Positions 18,394 to 27,640 are shown, numbered from the stretch's first letter. The stretch: 64,000 nt of DNA from Aceticella autotrophica (GCF_017357865.1 NZ_CP060096.1:620001-684000), one strand, 5' to 3'. Translations and numbers: made by a program. The notes: a model not told the origin generated them from the letters alone.

Positions 18394-18433
18394 AGCATTA
18401 AAAAATATGTTGCTACATATTTTTTTTAATGCT
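18394..18433. repeat. 40-bp palindrome at the glnA promoter
   Basis: AGCATTAAAAAATATGT and its near-exact reverse complement surround the loop TGCT; the right arm has two extra T. The loop overlaps the -35 and the right arm ends at the -10. It could be an operator or a terminator-like stem. Confidence 0.6.
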
Positions 18434-18438
18434 ATAAT
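18410..18438 (+). promoter_or_regulatory. Promoter of glnA
   Basis: TTGCTA (18410-18415), a 17-base spacer and TATAAT (18433-18438). The transcript would begin at or just inside the leader hairpin. Confidence 0.65.
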
Positions 18439-18442
18439 TATC

Positions 18443-18500
18443 GAAGACAAGGGTGTCCTCAAATTAAAGGTTTTTAACTCGTAATTGAGAACACCCTAAT
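18443..18500 (+). promoter_or_regulatory. Structured glnA leader with mutually exclusive hairpins
   Basis: A small hairpin, GAAGAC / GTCCTC (18443-18460), has a hexaloop AAGGGT with A at position 1 and G at position 4, the pattern known for ANTAR-protein RNA targets. A longer stem, GGGTGT...AAATTA (18451-18466) with TAATTGAGAACACCC (18482-18496), uses the same bases and resembles a terminator, though its T-run is broken. Only one such hexaloop is clear; known targets have two. Confidence 0.5.
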
Positions 18501-18525
18501 TTTAATTTCAAAGAGGAGGATCTGT

Positions 18526-19863
18526 ATGAAAAATAAATACAGCAAAGAGGATGTATTGAGAATTTCCAATGAGCAGGGTGTTGAGTTTATCCATCTACAG
18601 TTTTGCGATATCTTTGGTATCTTAAAAAATGTGTCAATTCCAATTGAGGAACTTGACAAAGCTTTAAACAATGAGCTGATGTTTGATGGTTCTTCGATTG
18701 ATGGTTTTGTAAGGATAGAAGAATCAGACATGTACTTAAGACCTGATACTGATACGTTTGTTATTTTCCCTTGGAGGACTTCCAGCGGGGTTGAAGCAAG
18801 GCTTATATGCGATATATATAATCCGGACGGCACACCTTTTGAGGGTGATCCGAGATTTGTCCTAAGGAGAAATATAGAGGAGGCTAAAAAGCTTGGTTTT
18901 GATGCAATGAATGTAGGACCTGAATGTGAATTTTATATGTTTCTTACTGATGAAAAAGGTAATCCTACAACTGTAACACAGGATTCTGCAAATTATTTTG
19001 ACATGGCACCGGTTGACCTTGGCGAAAGTGCAAGAAAAGAAATGGTTTCTACATTGAAACAGATGGGATTTGATATTGAGGCTTCACATCATGAAGTAGG
19101 TCCTGGACAGCACGAGATCGATTTTAAATATGATAATGCTTTGACAACAGCAGATAATATTATGACATTTAAAATGGTTGTACGGATTATAGCTCAAAAG
19201 CATGGACTTCATGCTACATTTATGCCTAAACCTGTACATAGAATAGCAGGTTCGGGTATGCATATGAATCAGTCGCTGACAAAAGATGGAAAAAACGCCT
19301 TTTACGATCCGGAAGGACCGATGGAATTAAGTCAATATTGTTACTATTATATAGGTGGACTTATGAAACATGCAAAGGCGCTTACCGCAGTAACAAATTC
19401 AATTGTCAATTCTTATAAAAGATTGGTATCAGGTTTTGAAGCACCTGTATATATTGCATGGTCAGGACGCAACAGAAGTCCATTGATTAGAATACCTGCC
19501 AAAAGAGGAAATTCAACAAGGATAGAATTGAGAAGCCCTGATCCTACAAACAATCCTTACTTGGCACTTTCAGTAGCATTGGCAGCCGGACTTGATGGCA
19601 TTAAAAATAAAATACTTCCTCCGAAAGCTGTTGACAGGAATATATACAAAATGGGGAGAAGTGAATTAGAGGACCTTAATATAGAAAGATTACCTGCTTC
19701 TCTTGAAGAAGCATTAATTGAGCTTGAAAAAGATGAGGTTATAAAAAACGCTCTTGGCTCACATGTTTATAATAAATTTGTTGAAGCGAAATGGGCTGAG
19801 TGGAATTCATATAGAAATTATGTTACACAGTGGGAGATTGAGCAATATCTAACGAAATTCTAA
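18526..19863 (+). CDS. glnA: Glutamine synthetase, type I
   Basis: Makes glutamine from glutamate, ammonia and ATP, as a dodecamer in the cytoplasm. The 445-residue product has the N-terminal FDGSSIDGF latch region, the metal and ATP signature including [10 protein letters not shown], and the NRSPLIRIP and [16 protein letters not shown] motifs. The short type I-alpha architecture is typical of Firmicutes, where control is by feedback rather than adenylylation. GAGGAGGA precedes the ATG. The leader and the ANTAR regulator 19 bases downstream suggest control of transcript elongation. Confidence 0.97.
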   Translation: MKNKYSKEDVLRISNEQGVEFIHLQFCDIFGILKNVSIPIEELDKALNNELMFDGSSIDGFVRIEESDMYLRPDTDTFVIFPWRTSSGVEARLICDIYNPDGTPFEGDPRFVLRRNIEEAKKLGFDAMNVGPECEFYMFLTDEKGNPTTVTQDSANYFDMAPVDLGESARKEMVSTLKQMGFDIEASHHEVGPGQHEIDFKYDNALTTADNIMTFKMVVRIIAQKHGLHATFMPKPVHRIAGSGMHMNQSLTKDGKNAFYDPEGPMELSQYCYYYIGGLMKHAKALTAVTNSIVNSYKRLVSGFEAPVYIAWSGRNRSPLIRIPAKRGNSTRIELRSPDPTNNPYLALSVALAAGLDGIKNKILPPKAVDRNIYKMGRSELEDLNIERLPASLEEALIELEKDEVIKNALGSHVYNKFVEAKWAEWNSYRNYVTQWEIEQYLTKF

Positions 19864-19882
19864 GGATTAAGGGGAGTTATTC

Positions 19883-20455
19883 ATGAATAATCAATGGCGT
19901 ATAGTTGTTGCAGATAGTAATAATAGCAGCAGGAATATTTTAAAGGGAATATTATTGACAAGCGGTCATTTAGTTTATGAAGCAAGGGATGGCGGTAGTG
20001 CAATAAGGCTGTCCCGCTCCCTTAAGCCTGACCTTGTACTTGTTGATATGGGTATAACAGGTGTGAATGCATATGAGGTTGCACATATAATTAATGAGGA
20101 TAATGTTGCACCTGTTATCCTCATTACCCCTACAATACAGAAAGGATTTTTAGATGAAATTAAAAATTATTCCGTATATGCATATCTTTTAAAACCTGTT
20201 AATAGATTGATGCTATTAAATATTGCAGAATTTGTTGTAGAAAACCACAAAAAATATTCAGATTTAAAAAATGAGATTGAAAGTCTAAAAAAACAAATAG
20301 AAGCCCGGAAAAAGATAGAAAGGGCAAAAGGTTTATTAATGAAAGTTAAAGGACTTGATGAAGACGGGGCTTATAAATTAATGAGGAAAATGAGCATGGA
20401 TTCTACATTGCCTATGGAAACAATAGCAGAAAGAATAATGAAAAAGTATCTTTAA
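19883..20455 (+). CDS. Response regulator with ANTAR RNA-binding domain
   Basis: A 190-residue protein: receiver domain (about 5-118), coiled coil (about 122-145) and ANTAR domain (about 140-190, with KIERAKGLLMKVKGLDEDGAY). ANTAR proteins bind hairpins in nascent RNA and prevent termination. Phosphoacceptor Asp55 and Lys104 are present; the acidic pair has only Asp11, with Ser at 12. AGGGGAG precedes the ATG. Adjacency to glnA fits a nitrogen-responsive antiterminator. No partner kinase is adjacent. Confidence 0.9.
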   Translation: MNNQWRIVVADSNNSSRNILKGILLTSGHLVYEARDGGSAIRLSRSLKPDLVLVDMGITGVNAYEVAHIINEDNVAPVILITPTIQKGFLDEIKNYSVYAYLLKPVNRLMLLNIAEFVVENHKKYSDLKNEIESLKKQIEARKKIERAKGLLMKVKGLDEDGAYKLMRKMSMDSTLPMETIAERIMKKYL

Positions 20456-20482
20456 AATTATTAACAGATGGATTAACTTATA

Positions 20483-21664
20483 TTAATTACAAATATCTTC
20501 AAACACACCCTTTTTAACAAGTTTACCAAATTTAATCATGAAATTTCCCCTTGCAATAACCGATGAAATATTTAGATTGCTGTCTAAGATTACAAAGTCT
20601 GCATCGGATTTTTCTTTTATACATCCTTTTTCAGGATAAATATGAAGTACCTTTGCGACATTTTCAGTAATTATTTTTATGGCTTTTTCTATCGGAAGTA
20701 CATTTTGAACAATAATTGTTTTTAAATCTCTGTACAATGTTGTTGCATTGCCTACCATTACCTTTACAAGTTTTTTATCCACATCAAAAACGGGTATGCT
20801 CCCATTGCTGTCGGAACTCATGGTTATTTTATCAAGAGGAAGTTGATTTTCAATAATTTTTTTTATGGCATCAACCGGTCTCAAGGCAGTTTTAGAATTT
20901 TCATCCGGCTTTATGTCTGAGGTAAGGTCTACAGTTCCTCCCATTCGGATAAATTCCATTGCTTGTTCAAATAACCGGCTTATTCTATTTACATGTGTTG
21001 GTATAAACTGTGTTATGGGTATTTCTGTATTTTTCACAATGTCAATTATTGGTGTAAGCCCTCGAATTCCTTCACCTACATGGAGGTGGACAATGCCGGG
21101 TTTATTGCCGAGAAGACCGCCAACCCTTGCTTCTGCGGCAAGTTTCGTAAGGTCTTCAAGGGTAGGCTGTGCAGACCTATGGTCAGATATGGCAATTTCA
21201 CCTGTTCCTATTACTTTGTCAATTATTACAAGGTCAGACCTGACGCTATTTGTTAAAGTTCGTGTAGGTAATTCGTATGCTCCTGTATAAATATATGTTG
21301 TCAATCCTTCGATTTCAAGTGCTCTTGCTTTTGCAAGAAGTGCTGTCATATTTCTTGTAATACCATCTGCTCCAAGCAAACCTACTACAGTTGTTATTCC
21401 ACCCTTTGTTAAGTTGCTAAGTTGTACTTCCGGCGTTCTTGTTGCAGGACCACCTTCACCACCGCCGCCTGCTATATGTACATGCTGATCTATAAACCCC
21501 GGAACAACAACATATCCATTTAAATTTACAACTTCAATCTCCGGTAATTCTGGAATCTTGATTTTATCTGCGATTTTTATAATTTTCTCATTGCATGTGA
21601 GTATATCTTTTTTGCCAATAGGCTCTGGCGTGTATACTTCACCCCCTTGTAAAAGTAAAAACAT
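20483..21664 (-). CDS. iadA: Beta-aspartyl (isoaspartyl) dipeptidase
   Basis: Zn-dependent amidohydrolase that removes isoaspartyl residues from dipeptides, salvaging damaged protein. The 393-residue product has the metal motif GFIDQHVHIAGGGGEGGP, later ligands in GIVHLHVGEG and FIPTHVN, and the catalytic Asp in MSSDSNGS. Length and motif order are standard. The ATG at 21664 follows GGAAGGTG. It converges on the ANTAR gene. Confidence 0.92.
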   Translation of the reverse strand: MFLLLQGGEVYTPEPIGKKDILTCNEKIIKIADKIKIPELPEIEVVNLNGYVVVPGFIDQHVHIAGGGGEGGPATRTPEVQLSNLTKGGITTVVGLLGADGITRNMTALLAKARALEIEGLTTYIYTGAYELPTRTLTNSVRSDLVIIDKVIGTGEIAISDHRSAQPTLEDLTKLAAEARVGGLLGNKPGIVHLHVGEGIRGLTPIIDIVKNTEIPITQFIPTHVNRISRLFEQAMEFIRMGGTVDLTSDIKPDENSKTALRPVDAIKKIIENQLPLDKITMSSDSNGSIPVFDVDKKLVKVMVGNATTLYRDLKTIIVQNVLPIEKAIKIITENVAKVLHIYPEKGCIKEKSDADFVILDSNLNISSVIARGNFMIKFGKLVKKGVFEDICN

Positions 21665-21851
21665 CAAATCACCTTCCTATTCTTATTTTACAAATATTAT
21701 TATAACCCTTTTTTAAGAAATATTTTCATAGAAGCAAAATAAAGCGAAAAATCCTTTTTAAAGGTATTTTTTTTATATATTTTTATATATATGGACAAGT
21801 CACAATTTTTAGGCAATTTAATAATATATATATTGAAGGGAGGATTTTCAA

Positions 21852-22523
21852 ATGCCTAACAATATAGTATTTAATCCAGTGGCAGAACAGCTGAAGACCT
21901 TAATTCATGGTATGAAAGGCACGACTGCAACACCTTTTTTGCTTGATTCAACTACAGGTAAATTATTGTCGACCGTTGACGGATCTGTTACGGTGGCAGG
22001 TACTGTGACAGCTCAGGGTACAGTAACAGTAACGGCATCAGCCCTTGATGTAAGACCGCTTAGTGGTTCAACAGATTCGATTATTGTAAGCAGCGGATCT
22101 GTTACGGTGGCAGGTACTGTGACAGCTCAGGGTACAGTAACAGTAACAGCATCAGCCCTTGATATAAGACCGCTTAGTGGTTCAACAGATTCATTCACAC
22201 TTGGAAGCAGAATATTTGTAGAGGATTCAACGTCTATTGCAAATGTTACAGGAACAGGTGTTGTATTAACAGAAAATACAGGTAATAAGTCGATGTATTC
22301 ATACTATATAACAAATACAGGCACAAATACTGTTACAGTGAAACTACAGATTAGCCCGACTACAACGGCAACCTATTTTGTTGATGACGGTGCAAGCTAT
22401 GCTATAGCAGGTGGAGCTATAACAGTGATTGCTACTACCAAATTTATGCAATATACAAGACTTTATTATGATACTGGTGCTACTGCAGTAACAGCACAAT
22501 TATACTACAATGCACAAGTATAA
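21852..22523 (+). CDS. Repeat protein with C-terminal DUF6385-like domain
   Basis: A 223-residue Thr/Val/Ser/Ala-rich protein. Residues about 44-115 contain two near-identical units (SGSVTVAGTVTAQGTVTVTA, then SALD-RPLSGSTDS). The C-terminal domain (about 118-223) ends with FMQYTRLYYDTGATAVTAQL and a final YYNAQV; it matches the C terminus of the protein encoded at 25415-26290 and resembles DUF6385. There is no signal peptide, sortase motif or membrane helix. GAAGGGAGG precedes the ATG. It may be a surface or spore-coat fibre modified by the two glycosyltransferases that follow; that is inference. Confidence 0.8.
   Translation: MPNNIVFNPVAEQLKTLIHGMKGTTATPFLLDSTTGKLLSTVDGSVTVAGTVTAQGTVTVTASALDVRPLSGSTDSIIVSSGSVTVAGTVTAQGTVTVTASALDIRPLSGSTDSFTLGSRIFVEDSTSIANVTGTGVVLTENTGNKSMYSYYITNTGTNTVTVKLQISPTTTATYFVDDGASYAIAGGAITVIATTKFMQYTRLYYDTGATAVTAQLYYNAQV
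21981..22192 (+). repeat. Two 98-bp direct repeats, 114-bp period
   Basis: Copies at 21981-22078 and 22095-22192 differ at only two bases I can see. The period of 38 codons keeps the frame. Such identity implies recent duplication or gene conversion. Confidence 0.9.
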
Positions 22524-22550
22524 TGTAACGGGGCTTAAAGCCCTGTTACA
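22524..22550 (+). promoter_or_regulatory. Intergenic hairpin without T-run
   Basis: TGTAACGGGGCT pairs with AGCCCTGTTACA. There is no T-run after it, so an RNA-processing or polarity element is as likely as a terminator. Confidence 0.5.
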
Positions 22551-22571
22551 TAAGCTGAGGGGGGTGTCTTT

Positions 22572-24335
22572 ATGCTGAGTTTATGTATGATTGTAAAAAA
22601 TGAGGAAAATAATCTTCTGCGTTGTTTAAAAAGCGTAAAAGAAATAGTCGATGAGATGGTTATTGTAGATACGGGAAGTACTGATAGAACAGTTGAAATA
22701 GCAGAGAGTTTTGGCGCAAATGTGTATTATTATAAATGGAATAATGACTTCAGTGCTGCCAGAAATTTTGCCATGGATAAAGCAGAAGGGGAATGGATAC
22801 TTCTTATGGATGCCGATGATGAACTTGATGGAAAAGAAGCATATAAAATAAAATCATTACTAAAAGACGTTAAAATAGATGCATATTTGTTTGAAACGAT
22901 AAGCTACGTAGGTGATAGACCAGGTATTGATACGCTTTCAAACCTTAATGTAAGGATTATAAAAAATAAGGCAGAATACAGGTTTACAGGTGCAATACAT
23001 GAGCAGATACTCATGTCAGTACTTCAGAAAGGAGGCATTGTGAGGGAGATACCCATAAAGGTATATCATTATGGATATCTTAATCAAAATATAAAAGATA
23101 AAGACAAAAGGAAAAGGAATATGGGTATACTTGAAGAAGAACTTAAGAAAGACCCTGAAAACCCGTTTCATAATTTCAATATGGGTACTGAATACATGGC
23201 ACTTGGTAATAATGAAAAAGCTTATGAACATTTTAAAAAAGCCTATGACAACTTAGAAGATGTTAAGACAGGTTATACAAGTAAACTCCTGATAAGAATG
23301 ATAATGTGTCTAAGTCAGCTTAATAGGATTGATGATGCCTTAAAATTATGCAATGAATCATTAAAAAAGTATGCAGATATAACAGACATTGTTTTTTTAA
23401 AAGGTATGATACACCATAGACTAAGACAGTATTCTCTTGCACTGAAGAGCTTTATGAAATGCATTGAAATGGGAGATCCGCCTCTTTTAGACAGGTTTAT
23501 AACAGGTGTAGGTGGATTTAAGGCATATTATGCAATGGGAGAAATTTATTATGAAATGATGGATTATCATGAGGCTATAAATTGTTATTTAAATTCATTA
23601 AGAATGAATCCTTTAAATAAAGATATACTTTATAAGCTTTCTGATTTATATTTTAATATTTATGATGAAAAAACCGCTGCAGACAAGATTAAATCTCACT
23701 TTGATGATTCCTATAGTTCTTATGTTATACTGAGTGATATATTTTTCACAAAAAGCAAGTACGATTTGGCACTTGAATACATTGACAAGGCTTTAAATGA
23801 TATAAAGAACAATATCACTTATTACATTAAAGGCAGAATATTGATGTATATGCATAAATACGAAGATGCTGAAAAATTTTTTGACATGATTTTAGAAGGA
23901 GAATATTTAAGAGAAGGAACTGTTGATAATATTATTTGTCGATTACTTACAGGGGGTGAGCTTGAAAAACCTATGAAGGTTTTAAGTGAAATTTCGCATG
24001 ATGAATATATAGTGTACTTTAGATTGAATTCTTTATTAAATAATGAGGTCCCTATTCCTTTTAGTACCGTGAAAAGCCGGATATACAGTGATATTATATT
24101 TTTTATACTTGATAGGCTTTTTCAATTGCAAGAATTTAATTTGTTTGAAAAAGCACTTAATATGCTTAATCTGGTTGATGAAAAAGATATACTTTTAAGA
24201 CTTGGAAAGCTTTATTTCAAGCATGGTGTATATAAATTGGCAGAAGAAGAATTGATGCGTTCTATGAAACTTTTTGATGTGATGGATAATGAAGGACTGT
24301 CAATGCTGAATGTTATATACTCCAAAAAAAAGTAA
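22572..24335 (+). CDS. Family 2 glycosyltransferase with TPR repeats
   Basis: A 587-residue cytoplasmic protein. The N-terminal GT-A domain (about 1-200) starts LCMIVKNEENNLLRCLKS and has the DxD metal site at Asp80/Asp82 (LLMDADDE). From about residue 200 on, degenerate TPR helices follow (AYEHFKKAYDNLED, ALKSFMKCIEMGDPP, AINCYLNSLRMNPLNKDILY). This GT2-TPR architecture is common in protein or spore-surface glycosylation of Firmicutes. It lies between two DUF6385 genes in the same direction; the likely acceptor is one of those repeat proteins, by context only. Confidence 0.88.
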   Translation: MLSLCMIVKNEENNLLRCLKSVKEIVDEMVIVDTGSTDRTVEIAESFGANVYYYKWNNDFSAARNFAMDKAEGEWILLMDADDELDGKEAYKIKSLLKDVKIDAYLFETISYVGDRPGIDTLSNLNVRIIKNKAEYRFTGAIHEQILMSVLQKGGIVREIPIKVYHYGYLNQNIKDKDKRKRNMGILEEELKKDPENPFHNFNMGTEYMALGNNEKAYEHFKKAYDNLEDVKTGYTSKLLIRMIMCLSQLNRIDDALKLCNESLKKYADITDIVFLKGMIHHRLRQYSLALKSFMKCIEMGDPPLLDRFITGVGGFKAYYAMGEIYYEMMDYHEAINCYLNSLRMNPLNKDILYKLSDLYFNIYDEKTAADKIKSHFDDSYSSYVILSDIFFTKSKYDLALEYIDKALNDIKNNITYYIKGRILMYMHKYEDAEKFFDMILEGEYLREGTVDNIICRLLTGGELEKPMKVLSEISHDEYIVYFRLNSLLNNEVPIPFSTVKSRIYSDIIFFILDRLFQLQEFNLFEKALNMLNLVDEKDILLRLGKLYFKHGVYKLAEEELMRSMKLFDVMDNEGLSMLNVIYSKKK

Positions 24336-24383
24336 CAATATTTTATGTATAGAAATAAACTGCGTAATAAGGGAGGTGCGGAT

Positions 24384-25412
24384 GTGAAGACAATAATATA
24401 TCCACCTACAATAGATTATAATTGGCTTTATCAAAGACCTCAACAGCTTTTAAGACAATTTGCAAAAATGGGATATAAAATATATTTTTGCAATATCTCA
24501 TTTAATGAAAATTATGCATATGGTGTTATTCAACTTGAAAGAAATTTTTATCTTTTAAACGGTGTTGATATAAATTATGTTAAATTGAATGAAACACCAA
24601 TTTTATGGATTTCATATCCACCTAATTATAACTATATTAGAAGATTCGGTAAAAAATTTGTCATTTTTGATTCAATCGATTATCCATCAGAGGAATTCAG
24701 CGGCTGGATGACAAATTTTAATTTACTACAAAGAGAATCGGATTTAATTTTTTCTACATCAAAAAAACTGTATGAAATGCACAAAATTATAAACAAAAAT
24801 GTTTTTATGCTGCCTAATGGTGCAGATTTTGAACATTTTAACAGAGCAAAAGAAAAGTTTTCAGAAAAACCGAAAGATTTACCCAATAATAACAAACCAA
24901 TTATTGGATATTTTGGAGCGCTGGCAAGCTGGCTTGACTGGGAACTTATAGATTATATAACAAAAAAAAATCCTGCATATAATTTTGTATTTATAGGACC
25001 ACTGTACAATCATGTTAAAAATATGCCTGAAAGAAGCAATATATATTACATAGGAAGAAAAGAATACAGCTTGCTTCCTATGTATTTACAATATTTTGAC
25101 GTATGTATCATACCGTTTAAAATAACTACTATGACAGAGGGGTGTGACCCTATTAAGATGTACGAATATTTAAGTGCAGGTAAACCTGTAGTGTCTACAA
25201 ATATGCCTGAAGTTGCAAGGTATAAAGAAATATTGGTTGCTGAGAATAAATTTGATTTCAACATGATGTTAAGGATAGCTTTAGAAGATACAAATAGAGA
25301 GAAAAGGGAAATGTATATAAAGATTGCCTATGAAAATTCGTGGAGCAAAAGAGCAGAATATGCCAATAGAGTATTGCGTTTTATCATAAATGATTTTAGT
25401 AAGGAAGTGTGA
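24384..25412 (+). CDS. Group 1 (GT-B fold) glycosyltransferase
   Basis: A 342-residue protein. The C-terminal half carries the GT1-like nucleotide-sugar site (GYFGALASWLDWELIDYI, then DPIKMYEYLSAGKPVVSTNM). The N-terminal half resembles the clostridial proteins that begin IIYPPTIDYNWLYQRPQQLL. The GTG at 24384 follows GGGAGGTG; the longer ATG start at 24345 has none. Its last codons overlap the ribosome binding site of the next gene, so the two are tightly coupled. Sugar donor unknown. Confidence 0.87.
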   Translation: MKTIIYPPTIDYNWLYQRPQQLLRQFAKMGYKIYFCNISFNENYAYGVIQLERNFYLLNGVDINYVKLNETPILWISYPPNYNYIRRFGKKFVIFDSIDYPSEEFSGWMTNFNLLQRESDLIFSTSKKLYEMHKIINKNVFMLPNGADFEHFNRAKEKFSEKPKDLPNNNKPIIGYFGALASWLDWELIDYITKKNPAYNFVFIGPLYNHVKNMPERSNIYYIGRKEYSLLPMYLQYFDVCIIPFKITTMTEGCDPIKMYEYLSAGKPVVSTNMPEVARYKEILVAENKFDFNMMLRIALEDTNREKREMYIKIAYENSWSKRAEYANRVLRFIINDFSKEV

Positions 25413-25414
25413 TT

Positions 25415-26290
25415 ATGCCAACGATAGTTATACAGCCGTCAGCAAAAGATGCTTCATTAGAATCGGGATATCCTACAACAAATACCGGTAGTGATAAAAA
25501 TCTATGGATAGGAAGGTACTTTATAGGTTTTTCTGGGAATTCAGTATACAGGGCTCTTGTACAATTTGATGTAAGTTCTATACCAGCAGGTTCAACTGTT
25601 ACAAATGCTATTTTAAGGTTGTATATAGGTTTGGTTACAAATTCAAGTATTGCAGCAAATATTACCCCTTATCTTGTTACGGAAGTATGGGATGAAAATA
25701 CAGTTACTTGGAATACGGCACCTGCTGTTAATATGTCAGTTTTTGGAACAATCAGTGCTGTAACCGGACCGGGATGGTACGAATGGAATATTACAAATAT
25801 CGTAAACGGATGGGTAAATGGTGTTTATGCCAATAATGGAGTAATGCTCAGGACATCTGAAACGCAGAATTTTGAAACAAAAAATTTCTTTTCAAGAGAA
25901 GAAAGTGTCAACTTATCATTAAGACCGATGCTTATTACAAGCTATGAAGTAAGTATACTCGTATCACTCAACGACAGGAGATTTGCAAAGACAAAGACGA
26001 CTTATACCACTTATGATATGATGAATTTTACTAATGTAAATAGTAGTTCTGCTTATAGCATGATGACATATTTTGTAAACAATACCGGTGCTAATCCTGC
26101 TCTACTTCAGCTGCAAATCAGTCCCGGTGATGATGTCTGGCTTAATGATGGGGATAGTATTGTTATTCAACCAGGAGAAACTAAGGCTTTAGTGCCATTT
26201 ATTTATTCACAATATACAAGGCTTTCATATAAAAATACAAATCCGGGAAATTCCACAACAATTACAGTATGGTATGAAGCACAGGTATAA
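25415..26290 (+). CDS. DNRLRE domain protein with C-terminal DUF6385-like domain
   Basis: A 291-residue protein. Residues about 1-165 form a DNRLRE-type beta domain (SAKDASLESGYPTTNTGSDK, RALVQFDVSSIPAGSTVTNA, WDENTVTWNTAP), normally found in extracellular or surface proteins. Residues about 190-291 match the C terminus of the 21852-22523 product (NNTGANPALLQLQISP, QYTRLSYKNT, final YEAQV). No signal peptide is visible. AAGGAAGTG precedes the ATG. It closes the four-gene cluster. Confidence 0.83.
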   Translation: MPTIVIQPSAKDASLESGYPTTNTGSDKNLWIGRYFIGFSGNSVYRALVQFDVSSIPAGSTVTNAILRLYIGLVTNSSIAANITPYLVTEVWDENTVTWNTAPAVNMSVFGTISAVTGPGWYEWNITNIVNGWVNGVYANNGVMLRTSETQNFETKNFFSREESVNLSLRPMLITSYEVSILVSLNDRRFAKTKTTYTTYDMMNFTNVNSSSAYSMMTYFVNNTGANPALLQLQISPGDDVWLNDGDSIVIQPGETKALVPFIYSQYTRLSYKNTNPGNSTTITVWYEAQV

Positions 26291-26321
26291 CCTAAGTTTC
26301 ATACCATATGATTATTTGTTA

Positions 26322-26714
26322 CTACTTGATTTCTTCTTTTTTCAAGGATATTTCAGAATTTGTCATTTTACATTTACCTTCAAATATTGCTCCATCATCG
26401 ATTATTATATTCTGAACTTCAATATCTCCGAATAGTTTTGCAGTTGACGTTAATTGTGCCTGACCTTTTACTATGAGATTTCCCTTGATTTCACCTGATA
26501 TAGATATATTATCAGTAGTTATATCTGCCTCGATTTTTGAATTTTCTCCTACAATAATATTTCCATCAACATCAATTTTACCATTAAAATTACCATCAAT
26601 TCTTATAGTGCCTTGAGATTTCAAATTTCCCTCAAGGTTAGTATTTTTGCCTATAATTGTTTCTATTTTATCTGTATTAATATTTGCATCAAAATTATTT
26701 TTTTTCTTAAACAT
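26322..26714 (-). CDS. Bactofilin (polymer-forming cytoskeletal protein)
   Basis: A 130-residue protein with a central right-handed beta-helix of short repeats (IRIDGNFNGKIDVDGNIIVG, ISISGEIKGNLIVKGQAQL) and short charged tails, as in bactofilins. These assemble without nucleotide on the membrane and often position cell-wall hydrolases. The gene directly follows an M23 peptidase (2-base gap), a pairing known from other bacteria. The ATG follows GGAGATG. Confidence 0.9.
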   Translation of the reverse strand: MFKKKNNFDANINTDKIETIIGKNTNLEGNLKSQGTIRIDGNFNGKIDVDGNIIVGENSKIEADITTDNISISGEIKGNLIVKGQAQLTSTAKLFGDIEVQNIIIDDGAIFEGKCKMTNSEISLKKEEIK

Positions 26715-26716
26715 AA

Positions 26717-27640
26717 TTATTTCATCTCCTTTGCAAGATACTTCATAGGATCTACTGGATTTCCATTTAAACGTACTTCAAAGTGTACATGCGGACCGGT
26801 ACTTCTTCCAGAATTACCGGATTTAGCAATAACATCTCCTCTATTTACAGTTTGACCAACTGTTACCAAGATTTGAGAATTATGTCCATATACCGATGTA
26901 ATACCGTAATTATGGTCTATCATTACTGTATTTCCATAACCGGAAAGCCAGCCTGCATATGTTACAATTCCCTTTCCTGCAGCTTTAACAGGGGTTCCGG
27001 AATCAACAGCTAAATCTATACCAGGATGGAACTCAATGGTATTGTCATAAGGGGATACCCTATTTCCAAATGGCGAAGTTATATTACCATTAACTGGATA
27101 TGCTGAAGGTATAGAATTAAGGTAATCAAGTTTGTTGGTTACTTCACTCAGGAGATTTTTATAATCTATTGTCTTATTGTCTATTTCTGAGATTAGTTTA
27201 TTTGTTGATATATTATCAAATGATATGTTTCTTTCATCACGATTAATTTCGCCACGGCTTGTTTCTGGTTGATTGAGCCCCAGCATTCTTCTTACTTTTT
27301 GTTCAAGGTCATCAAGAGATTTCATTTTCTCATCGATTTTTTTGGCATTGTCATTCAACATAGCAATTTTTGTGTCTTGTGATTTTTTCATGTTAGATAA
27401 TTGAGCGATTTTTTGTTCTTTTTCGGCGATGATATTGTCTTTGTATTTTAACTTGGTATAAAGGTAACCATATGAGCCGGCATAATAAACCGTAATGGAA
27501 AACATCATAAGCAATACTGTGGTTAAAGATATTATTGATGTTGTTACTATCGATTTTTTAATTCTTAAATTTTTAATTTTATGTTGTGAATCGGGAATTA
27601 TCATTATATTTATGTATTGATTTTTTTTCTTTATGTGCAT
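26717..27640 (-). CDS. M23 family metallopeptidase, membrane-anchored
   Basis: Predicted LytM-type peptidoglycan endopeptidase of 307 residues. A short cytoplasmic tail is followed by one membrane helix (about 28-55), a coiled coil (about 65-130) and the C-terminal M23 domain with zinc motifs HPGIDLA and HVHFEV; both are intact, so it is likely active. I start at the ATG at 27640, with AAGGAGG 14 bases upstream (long spacing). Longer upstream reading frame is AT-rich, hydrophobic and without binding site. Co-transcribed with the bactofilin gene. Confidence 0.88.
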   Translation of the reverse strand: MHIKKKNQYINIMIIPDSQHKIKNLRIKKSIVTTSIISLTTVLLMMFSITVYYAGSYGYLYTKLKYKDNIIAEKEQKIAQLSNMKKSQDTKIAMLNDNAKKIDEKMKSLDDLEQKVRRMLGLNQPETSRGEINRDERNISFDNISTNKLISEIDNKTIDYKNLLSEVTNKLDYLNSIPSAYPVNGNITSPFGNRVSPYDNTIEFHPGIDLAVDSGTPVKAAGKGIVTYAGWLSGYGNTVMIDHNYGITSVYGHNSQILVTVGQTVNRGDVIAKSGNSGRSTGPHVHFEVRLNGNPVDPMKYLAKEMK

